From contig CACNFS010000001.1 of assembly GCA_902619835.1 (NCBI GenBank), forward strand, positions 62,001 through 126,000: a DNA stretch of 64,000 nucleotides, given 5' to 3'. Below the pieces are notes generated by a model, which searched no databases, was not told the origin of the DNA, and saw only the letters and a list, made by a program, of their open reading frames with translations. Positions 1 through 7,982 of the stretch are shown in pieces. The DNA is from an uncultured Pelagibacteraceae bacterium. GTDB taxonomy: Bacteria > Pseudomonadota > Alphaproteobacteria > Pelagibacterales > Pelagibacteraceae. The translations under genes and the position numbers were made by a program. Each line of letters begins with the position of its first letter. Positions within the stretch are counted from its first letter, which is position 1.

Positions 1-657
1 ATGCTGTTTTTCAACAATGGATTGTAAGTCATTTTTAGAATTTACTAAAAGATTTATGAAATTGTTTCTGGAAGCTAAGATTCTATTTATAGGTTTTTTA
101 AGTTTTGAGTAATTTTTAACCTTAGAATACACTTTTTTTGTTGAGCTTCTTTTCATAGGAAAGATCAATAAAAAATGAAGCTTATGTTTTTTTTTTAACT
201 TAAATACAGATTTCAAATTTTTTTGATATCCTTGATTATGAAAAAAAAGCCTTAAATCTGAACCAATTTCTTTTGTAATTTTGCTTAAAATCTTTTTGTT
301 TAAGCTTTTTTTTGTAAAATACTTTAATAGTGTTGCGGCATTACTTGACCCTCCACCAAAGCCAGCAAAGACTGGGATTTTTTTATTTACTTTTACAGAA
401 TAATAATCATTAATGATTTTATTTTTTCTCATCACATTTAAGACATTTTTGATTGAATTATTAGATTTGCTAATATCTTTCAAGAATGGACCGGCAAAAG
501 AAACTTGATCAAAATTTTTATTTTTTATTTTTTTTAAAGATATTTTGTCATGTAGATCAATAAGGCAATAAATTGACTGAATAGAATGTAGTCCACTTTT
601 TAGTTTTTTATTGACAGATAAAGTTAAATTTATTTTTGCGTAAGAGTTTAAGACCAT
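1..657 (-). CDS. ispE: 4-diphosphocytidyl-2-C-methyl-D-erythritol kinase, C-terminus cut by window edge
   Basis: Own translation from ATG at 657: MVLNSYAKINLTLSVNKK...VFAGFGGGSSNAATL; GHMP kinase motif, IspE N-terminus. Not in ORF track (runs off the edge). Confidence 0.88.
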   Translation of the reverse strand, partial: MVLNSYAKINLTLSVNKKLKSGLHSIQSIYCLIDLHDKISLKKIKNKNFDQVSFAGPFLKDISKSNNSIKNVLNVMRKNKIINDYYSVKVNKKIPVFAGFGGGSSNAATLLKYFTKKSLNKKILSKITKEIGSDLRLFFHNQGYQKNLKSVFKLKKKHKLHFLLIFPMKRSSTKKVYSKVKNYSKLKKPINRILASRNNFINLLVNSKNDLQSIVEKQH

Positions 658-661
658 ACTT

Positions 662-2383
662 TTAAAGGCCTTTTATTAATTTTTGTTCAATTTTTTCTTT
701 TAAATCCTTTTCAGCTTCATCGAGGTTTAGAACATAGTTCCAATAATATCTTGCTTGTATTTCGTCTCCATTTTTCCAAAGAACATCTCCATAATGATCA
801 TTAACAATTGGATCTGCGGGCATCAATTGTAATGCGAGTTGAAGGTATTCTTTAGACTCTTCATACCTTTTAAGCTTGAATAATGCCCAACCCAGTGAGT
901 CAATTATATACGGATCATTAGATTTCAGCTTATTTGCTTTTTCAAGCATGCTAAGAGACTTTTCAATTTTAATACCTTGCTCTATCCATGAATAAGCTAA
1001 ATAATTTATTACATAGGCTTGGTTTGGGCTTACTTCCAAAGAGTTTAAGAAATCTTTCTCGGCTTTCTCCCATTCTCCAGATCTTTCATAAGCTATACCT
1101 CTGCCATCAGTAGCTTCGGGGTATAGTGGATGATCTTTATTAATTCTGTTTAAAATATTTGAATAGTACTCGATTGAACTTTCAAATTTTTCATTATTTT
1201 TTAAAAATTCTGCATAATCAAAGATTTCGTAAAGTCCCTTTATATATAATTCTTTAAAAGTTTTTTTTAAAAGATTTAAAGATTTTTCTTTATTCTTCTC
1301 CTGTATCAAAATTCTACAAATTTGTTTTGTAGAATGCCATTTAAAAGCTATTCCTTTTTTTGTTAATTTTTCATAAATTTTTTTTGAATTATCGAAATCA
1401 TTTATTTTATAAAAATTCTCTGCTAACAAAATATCAAAAGCGTGAAAATTTTGATTAAGATGTTTTGATAAGTTTAAATAAAAATTTGAAACTTGGTAAA
1501 TTGATTGTGAAGAGAATGCATTAGCATTTATATAAAGCAACTCTGCCACGATATGTTGTTTATTTTTACAATTAAATTCAAAACTGTTTTTGGATAATTC
1601 TAAGTCAATTTTATACTGATTTAAAAGAAGATTTCTTGGGTTTTTTTTTAATGATTTAGAAATAATTTTTTTTGCTTTAATAGTTTCACCTTTGTTTTCT
1701 AAGTATTTACCATAAAAGAAATTATATCTTGAAAAATCAGTTTTTTTATCAGAGGTTAAATTTCTAAAAGACTCCTCAGTTTGACTATCATCAAAATAAC
1801 AACTCAAAAAAACTTTTTGTATCTTTTTTAAATTTTGGAATCTTTCATCTATTTGGCTCAAATTAAATAAAGCTCTTTCTGGATCATTCATAACTAAATC
1901 AGACCAAATGTATAATGATTCAGCAATATAATTATCTAGTAAAGATACAGATTTTCTTTTTTTTGCTTTTTGAAAAAACTTTTTAGAAAGATGATATTTA
2001 CTATTTTTAAAATAATAAACTCCGATTATTATATCGCTCTCAAAACTATCCTTTTTTTCTTTTTCAAGTTTTTTTGAAAAGTTAAAAGCATAGTTAAGAT
2101 TTCCTGAATTAACTAAAGAATATAAGTAATTTTTTGAGTAATTTTTATGAATTTTTTCAAGGCCATCTAGTTTTTTAAGATAATTAAAAGAGTCTTGATA
2201 TTTGCTTTGATTTAATAACAATATCCCAGAGAAATAATTAGAAATACTATCAGCATTATTGAATTTATCTAAATTTTTTGCATTTAATGTGGAAAAAGAT
2301 ATAAAAACAATGACAAATAAAATTTGTGTTGTAATCTTAGTTAATTTTTTAAAAAAATTCATTAATGCACAAAAATAAATCAA
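662..2383 (-). CDS. TPR-repeat protein with N-terminal signal/TM segment
   Basis: 573 aa; TPR-like repeats near C-terminus (AYVINYLAYSWIEQG..., DPYIIDSLGWALFKLKRYEESKEYLQLALQL). Confidence 0.8.
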   Translation of the reverse strand: MIYFCALMNFFKKLTKITTQILFVIVFISFSTLNAKNLDKFNNADSISNYFSGILLLNQSKYQDSFNYLKKLDGLEKIHKNYSKNYLYSLVNSGNLNYAFNFSKKLEKEKKDSFESDIIIGVYYFKNSKYHLSKKFFQKAKKRKSVSLLDNYIAESLYIWSDLVMNDPERALFNLSQIDERFQNLKKIQKVFLSCYFDDSQTEESFRNLTSDKKTDFSRYNFFYGKYLENKGETIKAKKIISKSLKKNPRNLLLNQYKIDLELSKNSFEFNCKNKQHIVAELLYINANAFSSQSIYQVSNFYLNLSKHLNQNFHAFDILLAENFYKINDFDNSKKIYEKLTKKGIAFKWHSTKQICRILIQEKNKEKSLNLLKKTFKELYIKGLYEIFDYAEFLKNNEKFESSIEYYSNILNRINKDHPLYPEATDGRGIAYERSGEWEKAEKDFLNSLEVSPNQAYVINYLAYSWIEQGIKIEKSLSMLEKANKLKSNDPYIIDSLGWALFKLKRYEESKEYLQLALQLMPADPIVNDHYGDVLWKNGDEIQARYYWNYVLNLDEAEKDLKEKIEQKLIKGL

Positions 2384-3060
2384 TTAAATTAATAAAATAT
2401 TATAGCTTTATAAATTATAATTTAATTTACAATAATAAGGCAATCAATAGATATAAAAAGGACAATTTTGGAATAACAGAGGATATTTCTAATAACTTAG
2501 AATTATTGAAAAAATCAATAATTAGCCAAAAAAATTGTGATTTAAAAAAAAAAGCAAAAAATATTGTATTTAGTGATGGTAATCCAAAGTCAAAAATTAT
2601 GCTAATAGGTGAAGCTCCAGGTGCAAGTGAAGATGAGGAAGGATTACCTTTTGTTGGAAGAGCAGGAATATTGCTTGATAAAATGTTATCAGCTATTAAT
2701 TTAGATAGAAAAAATGTTTATATTTCAAATATAATAAACTATCGCCCTCCTGAAAACCGAAAACCTACAGAGGAAGAAATCAAGAGATATTTGCCATTTA
2801 TCACAAAACACATTGCAATAATTAGGCCTAAAATTCTTGTGCTGCTTGGGAGCACTGCTATGAACGCTCTAATTGGAAGTGAGGTAGTAATATCTAAAAT
2901 GAGGGGTAAATGGATTGAGAAAAAATTTGGAAACAGTAAAACATCGGTGATTGTAACATTTCATCCCGCCTTTTTAATGAGGCAACCAGCTCAAAAAAAA
3001 TTGGCATGGATTGATTTAAAAATGATAAGAGATAAAAAAAATAACCTTAATATTAATTGA
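2365..3060 (+). CDS. Uracil-DNA glycosylase, family 4-like
   Basis: IMLIGEAPGASEDEEGLPFVGRAGILLDKML, NYRPPENRKPT, VTFHPAFLMR motifs. Confidence 0.85.
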   Translation: MHKNKSIKLIKYYSFINYNLIYNNKAINRYKKDNFGITEDISNNLELLKKSIISQKNCDLKKKAKNIVFSDGNPKSKIMLIGEAPGASEDEEGLPFVGRAGILLDKMLSAINLDRKNVYISNIINYRPPENRKPTEEEIKRYLPFITKHIAIIRPKILVLLGSTAMNALIGSEVVISKMRGKWIEKKFGNSKTSVIVTFHPAFLMRQPAQKKLAWIDLKMIRDKKNNLNIN

Positions 3061-3635
3061 GAGAGTTAACAACAGCAGGAGTTGATGAAGTAGGTAGAGG
3101 GTGTTTGGCAGGGCCCGTGGTCTCTGCCGCAGTAATATTAAAAAAAAATATAGACCTCAAACTTTTGAAAGACTCAAAGAAAATAACATTTAATAAACGT
3201 GAAAAAATCGCGGAACACATTAAAAATAACTCCTTTTTCTCAATTGGTATTGCATCTGTGAATGAAATATTAACTCTGAACATTTTGCAAGCATCTTTGC
3301 TTTCAATGAGAAGAGCAATTAATCAACTGCCAGTAAAGCCAGGTATAATTTTAATAGATGGAAACTTTGCGCCCAAAGGACTACAAAATTATAAAACAAT
3401 AATTAACGGAGATGAAAAAATCAAAGTTATAAGTGCAGCTTCCATAGTTGCAAAAGTTTACAGGGATAGATTTATGATAAAGTTATCAAAAAAATTTTCT
3501 AATTATGCTTGGGAGACTAATTTTGGATACGGTACCAAGGCTCATCTTGAAGGCTTGAAAAGACACGGAGTTACTTCACACCACAGGAGGGCTTTTAAGC
3601 CGGTATACAAGATATTGTCTAGTTTAGAATCGTAA
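3057..3635 (+). CDS. rnhB: Ribonuclease HII (TTG start)
   Basis: AGVDEVGRGCLAGPVVSAAVIL, DSKKIT, ASIVAKVYRDR; TTG at 3057 overlaps upstream TGA. Confidence 0.93.
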   Translation: MRELTTAGVDEVGRGCLAGPVVSAAVILKKNIDLKLLKDSKKITFNKREKIAEHIKNNSFFSIGIASVNEILTLNILQASLLSMRRAINQLPVKPGIILIDGNFAPKGLQNYKTIINGDEKIKVISAASIVAKVYRDRFMIKLSKKFSNYAWETNFGYGTKAHLEGLKRHGVTSHHRRAFKPVYKILSSLES

Positions 3636-3702
3636 GCACTAAAATTACAATTTTTTTTTAAAAAGATTTGACCCTTGATTCAATTTAAGGTTGAATCTTC
3701 GA

Positions 3703-4776
3703 ATGTTAAATTTACAAAACAAAATTCTCAATGGTGATTGTTTGGAAGAATTGAAAAAAATTCCAAGTAAAACTTTTAATTTAGTTTTTGCAGATCCTCC
3801 ATACAATATGCAAATTGGTGAAAATTTAACTCGCCCCGATTCAAGTAAAGTTTACGGAGTTAATGATGAGTGGGATCAGTTTAAAAGTTTTAAGGATTAT
3901 GACGATTTTTGTAAGGCTTGGTTGACTGAGTGTAAGAGAATATTAAAAGATAATGGAAGTATATGGGTTATAGGCTCTTATCATAATATTTTTCGTCTAG
4001 GTTATCACTTACAAAATTTAGGATATTGGTTATTAAATGACATCATATGGAACAAAAATAATCCAATGCCAAATTTTAAAGGAACTAGATTTACTAATGC
4101 TCACGAAACATTAATTTGGGCTTCAAAATATAAAAAAGCGAAATATACTTTTAATTATCAATCTTTAAAATGTTTTAATGATGACCTGCAAATGAGGTCG
4201 GACTGGACTTTACCAATTTGCAGCGGGAAAGAAAGGTTAAGAAAGAATGGAAAGAAAGTTCACTCTACCCAAAAGCCTGAGGCATTACTACACAGAATCA
4301 TTCTAGCCACAACAAATAAGGGGGATAGTATATTTGATCCATTCTTGGGCACTGGTACAACTGCTGTTGTTTCCAAGAAATTGGGTAGAAATTATTATGG
4401 TATTGAGAAAAATAAAAGATATTTTAGAGCAGCTTTAGAAAGAATAGCCAAGACTAAAAAAATAGAAGATACTTATCTTGATACAATTGAAAACAATAAA
4501 TCTAAACCAAGAGTCCCTTTTGGTTCACTTGTTGAGCTTGGAATAATCAAGCCTGGAGCATCATTAATAGATCCTAAGAAAAAAATTATTGCAAAAATTA
4601 GAGCTGATGGAAGCATAAAATATGGAAATTCAGCAGGTTCTATTCATAAAATTGCAGCTAAAATTATGGGAACAGAAAGTTATAATGGTTGGACATACTG
4701 GCATTACAATTTTAATGGATCAACTGTTTTAATTGATAGTCTTAGACAAAAATTTTATTCTGATAAAAGAGTTTAG
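3703..4776 (+). CDS. ccrM: Adenine DNA methyltransferase CcrM (GANTC)
   Basis: DPPYNMQIGE (DPPY) and FDPFLGTGTT motifs plus C-terminal RADGSIKYGN...GWTYWHY domain; ATG at 3703 preferred over TTG at 3691. Confidence 0.93.
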   Translation: MLNLQNKILNGDCLEELKKIPSKTFNLVFADPPYNMQIGENLTRPDSSKVYGVNDEWDQFKSFKDYDDFCKAWLTECKRILKDNGSIWVIGSYHNIFRLGYHLQNLGYWLLNDIIWNKNNPMPNFKGTRFTNAHETLIWASKYKKAKYTFNYQSLKCFNDDLQMRSDWTLPICSGKERLRKNGKKVHSTQKPEALLHRIILATTNKGDSIFDPFLGTGTTAVVSKKLGRNYYGIEKNKRYFRAALERIAKTKKIEDTYLDTIENNKSKPRVPFGSLVELGIIKPGASLIDPKKKIIAKIRADGSIKYGNSAGSIHKIAAKIMGTESYNGWTYWHYNFNGSTVLIDSLRQKFYSDKRV

Positions 4777-5903
4777 TTTTTATATACTATTTTGAGGTAT
4801 GCGCTTACAAAACTCTTTCTCTTGATAAGGATTTTCATAAAAAAATTCCTAATAGCTTGTAAAATTGAGCTCGAAAAATGGAAGGCGATAAAATTAAAAT
4901 TTGATCTTTTTCTAATTATTTTTGCTCTTTTTAATCTTTCCTGATAGTAAGACTTTTGAATATCATTTTTTTGACTTCTTAAAAGGTTAAATAACTCATA
5001 CGCGCTTTCTATTGATTGTCCAGCACCTTGAGCTAAGGTTGGTAAAAAACCATTAAAAGCGTCACCAATATAAAATACTTTGCTATTAGTCGAAGGTAAT
5101 ATTTCGGTAGTTGAATATAATGGCCATACTTTTAAATCATTAGCAAATATCTTTTCCATCTTTGGATTTTGAGTAAGAACATTTTCGACTATAGATTTGA
5201 TATTATCAGGTTCGTATTTTTTTTGTCTAATAATGCTAACAACGTTAAGTTCTTTATTTTTGTTAACAGGATATATTACAATATGACAATTTTTACCCAT
5301 CAGTAGAGAAATTTTCTGTTCATCAATATCTAATTCCGATTTAGATTTAAGGATTGCTCTAACTGCTACAGCTTTTTTGAATTTTGGTTCATTCTTTTTC
5401 TTTTCAAAAAAAGATCTGGTGTTAGAAAAAATACCGTCTGCTCCTACTACAATGTCTACGAGATCGTTTGTATTGTCATCAAATTTAATAAGTATTTTAC
5501 CCTTTAATTCAGAAACTTCTTTAATTTTTTTACCAAATCTTAAATGTTGTGTGTAGATATCATCTTTTAAAAACTCAATCAAAGTTGATCGTTGTAAAGT
5601 TGTATATTTATTTTCTTCTGTATTAAACTGAGTGAGATCTAGATCGCAAATTTTTTTATTTTGAATGTCATAAAAATCTACTCCTTTTGGATTAAATATT
5701 TTTTCAATATTAATTTTATTAAATCCTATTTTATTAAGAATCTTTATACTATTAACTCCTAGTTGAATTCCATATCCTTCCTCAAGGGATAAACTCTCTT
5801 GTTTTTCATATAACATAAATACATGCTCGGAATTTTGTTTAATTAAATTAGCAAGAGTTAATCCTGCTATTCCTGCACCGATAATTGCTATTTTTTTTTT
5901 CAT
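4773..5903 (-). CDS. FAD-dependent monooxygenase (UbiH/salicylate hydroxylase-like)
   Basis: IAIIGAGIAGLTLANLI and YIGDAFNGFLPTLAQGAGQSIESA motifs. Confidence 0.8.
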   Translation of the reverse strand: MKKKIAIIGAGIAGLTLANLIKQNSEHVFMLYEKQESLSLEEGYGIQLGVNSIKILNKIGFNKINIEKIFNPKGVDFYDIQNKKICDLDLTQFNTEENKYTTLQRSTLIEFLKDDIYTQHLRFGKKIKEVSELKGKILIKFDDNTNDLVDIVVGADGIFSNTRSFFEKKKNEPKFKKAVAVRAILKSKSELDIDEQKISLLMGKNCHIVIYPVNKNKELNVVSIIRQKKYEPDNIKSIVENVLTQNPKMEKIFANDLKVWPLYSTTEILPSTNSKVFYIGDAFNGFLPTLAQGAGQSIESAYELFNLLRSQKNDIQKSYYQERLKRAKIIRKRSNFNFIAFHFSSSILQAIRNFFMKILIKRKSFVSAYLKIVYKN

Positions 5904-6904
5904 TAAAATAAATTTAAAAGTTGTTTAAATATTTTTTTTGTAAAACTTGGCATAAATTCTTTATTTCTCTCAAGAGAGTACCAACCGTAAGGTGAAGGGA
6001 TTTTTCTTGAGAACTTATAATATAAATTTATATTAAGTTTCAGGTTTGAAATAGAATTTTTATAATTTTTTAGAAATTTCCAATTTTTATTAATAGGTAA
6101 AATATTTGAGTCCTTAATGATGGGTAAATGAAAATTTTTCAAAAAACTAATATTTGTGTTTCTCGCTAAGGCAACTTGTTTTTTTTTATTGATAAGGCAA
6201 AAAATATCATAATTTTTAGTTTTAATCATTTTTTTTTTAATAATCTTAATTTTATTCCTAGATTTAAAATACTTACAAGTTTTATTCAAACAACAAGTAA
6301 TACAATTTGGGTTTTTTGGTTTACAAATAAGTGCGCCAAATTCCATAATACCCTCAACAAAATCAGAATTACGATTTGTATTAAATAGTTTTTTTTTATT
6401 TTTTAAAATTAATTTCTCAAAATTAATTTTATTATCTTCCTTGTTAAATAATCGCGAAAACACTCTTTTTACATTCCCATCCACAGCAATAGTAGGTTTA
6501 TTATAAATTAAACCTAATAATGCGTTTCCAGTATAATTACCTACGCCTGGGAGTGTTTTTATTTCTTCGAGAGTCTCTGGTAATTTTGAATTATAATTTT
6601 TAACTAAAGTTTTAGAGCACGCCAAAAGGTTTTTTGCCCTTCTGTAATAGCCAAGCCCTTCCCATAGTTTTAAAACATCAATTTCTCTGGTATCTGCTAA
6701 AGCCTCGAGTGTTTTATATTTTCTGATAAATTTATTAAAATAAGGAATCACTGTTTTAACTTGTGTCTGTTGCAACATAAATTCACTCAAAAGTCTATAA
6801 TACAGCTTTTTAGGAGACTTTTTGCTAACACGCCAAGGGAGATTCCTTCTGCTATTATCGTACCAAGCTAAAATTTTTTTTGATAAAGTCGGACTTATAT
6901 GCAT
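5903..6904 (-). CDS. mutY: A/G-specific adenine glycosylase
   Basis: LPWR, SEFMLQQTQVKTVIPYF, LPGVGNYT HhH, CX6CX2CX5C Fe-S loop (CKPKNPNCITCCLNKTC). Start trimmed to MHISPTL. Confidence 0.92.
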   Translation of the reverse strand: MHISPTLSKKILAWYDNSRRNLPWRVSKKSPKKLYYRLLSEFMLQQTQVKTVIPYFNKFIRKYKTLEALADTREIDVLKLWEGLGYYRRAKNLLACSKTLVKNYNSKLPETLEEIKTLPGVGNYTGNALLGLIYNKPTIAVDGNVKRVFSRLFNKEDNKINFEKLILKNKKKLFNTNRNSDFVEGIMEFGALICKPKNPNCITCCLNKTCKYFKSRNKIKIIKKKMIKTKNYDIFCLINKKKQVALARNTNISFLKNFHLPIIKDSNILPINKNWKFLKNYKNSISNLKLNINLYYKFSRKIPSPYGWYSLERNKEFMPSFTKKIFKQLLNLF

Positions 6905-6922
6905 AACAAAAATAATAATAAA

Positions 6923-7381
6923 ATGAGAACGTACATACAAGGACTTCGTCCATTTTCAACTTCTATTCCTAAAACTTTGAAGAAATATTTGAAAAAAGGC
7001 GGATACTATTATTCCAATATAATTGATAATTGGACAAAAATTGTAAGCAAAAACGTTTACGACTCTTGTTATCCTATCAAAATAAAAATGGGTAAAGATA
7101 TGAAAGATGGAATTTTGGTGCTTAATGTAATTCACGGAAAAGAAGTGGAAATAGAGTATAAAAAAAATGAAATAATAGATAAGATAAATTGTTTTTTTGG
7201 ATACAATTGTATTAAAAGTATTATATTAAAAATAGTTCAAGACAAAATTAATGTACAAGATAAAACTTTTCCAAATATTAAGAATTTAAAACAAATTGAA
7301 GAAAAAATGGAAAAAATAAATAATGAACAGCTTAAAACCTCTTTAAATAATTTTTTAAAAGCTTATTATGACAAATATTAA
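6923..7381 (+). CDS. DUF721 (DciA-like) protein
   Basis: Small basic protein between mutY and dsbA/smc; NWTKIVSKNVYDSCYPIKI...LVLNVIHGKEVEIEYKKNEIIDKINCFFGYNCI. Alternative start at 6899. Confidence 0.7.
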   Translation: MRTYIQGLRPFSTSIPKTLKKYLKKGGYYYSNIIDNWTKIVSKNVYDSCYPIKIKMGKDMKDGILVLNVIHGKEVEIEYKKNEIIDKINCFFGYNCIKSIILKIVQDKINVQDKTFPNIKNLKQIEEKMEKINNEQLKTSLNNFLKAYYDKY

Positions 7382-7982
7382 TAAAATATTTTTAAAAGCG
7401 ATAATAGTATTTCTAATTTTATTTTCTGTAAAAGCTGAAAGTAATATTGTTAGCGTTGGTAAAACAGACGCAAAAGTTACGGTAAAAGTATTTTCATCAT
7501 TAACTTGTCCTGCTTGTGCAAGTTGGCATTCAAAAATATTTTACAAAATGAAAAAAGATTTTATAGATGAGGGTCTTGTAAAATTTGAGCATCACGCCTT
7601 CCCTTTAGATATGGCGGCATTAAACGCTGAGATTATTTTACGATGCACTGTCGATAACAATAAAAGGTTTAAACTTTTAGGAAAGATTTACGAAAAACAG
7701 AGTGTATGGGCGGTTGGATCAGACATTAATAAGATTAATGAGTCTATAAAAAAGATTGGATTAGAAGTTGATTTAAAAAAAGATGATATGGATAAATGTT
7801 TAAAAAATGGTAAATTTCAAGATGAAATTTTAAATCAGAGAATTGATGCTCAAAAAAAATATAAGGTCGGAGCAACACCAACTATAATAATAAATGAAAA
7901 AAAATATTCTGGAAAAAATGAATATTTAAAATTTAGAAAAGAAATAGAAAAAAATTTGGTAAAATATGGTTTATTAAAATGA
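7368..7982 (+). CDS. DsbA-family thiol:disulfide oxidoreductase
   Basis: Signal-like N-terminus, VFSSLTCPACASWH (CPAC active site), GATPTIIIN cis-Pro motif. Confidence 0.87.
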   Translation: MTNINKIFLKAIIVFLILFSVKAESNIVSVGKTDAKVTVKVFSSLTCPACASWHSKIFYKMKKDFIDEGLVKFEHHAFPLDMAALNAEIILRCTVDNNKRFKLLGKIYEKQSVWAVGSDINKINESIKKIGLEVDLKKDDMDKCLKNGKFQDEILNQRIDAQKKYKVGATPTIIINEKKYSGKNEYLKFRKEIEKNLVKYGLLK

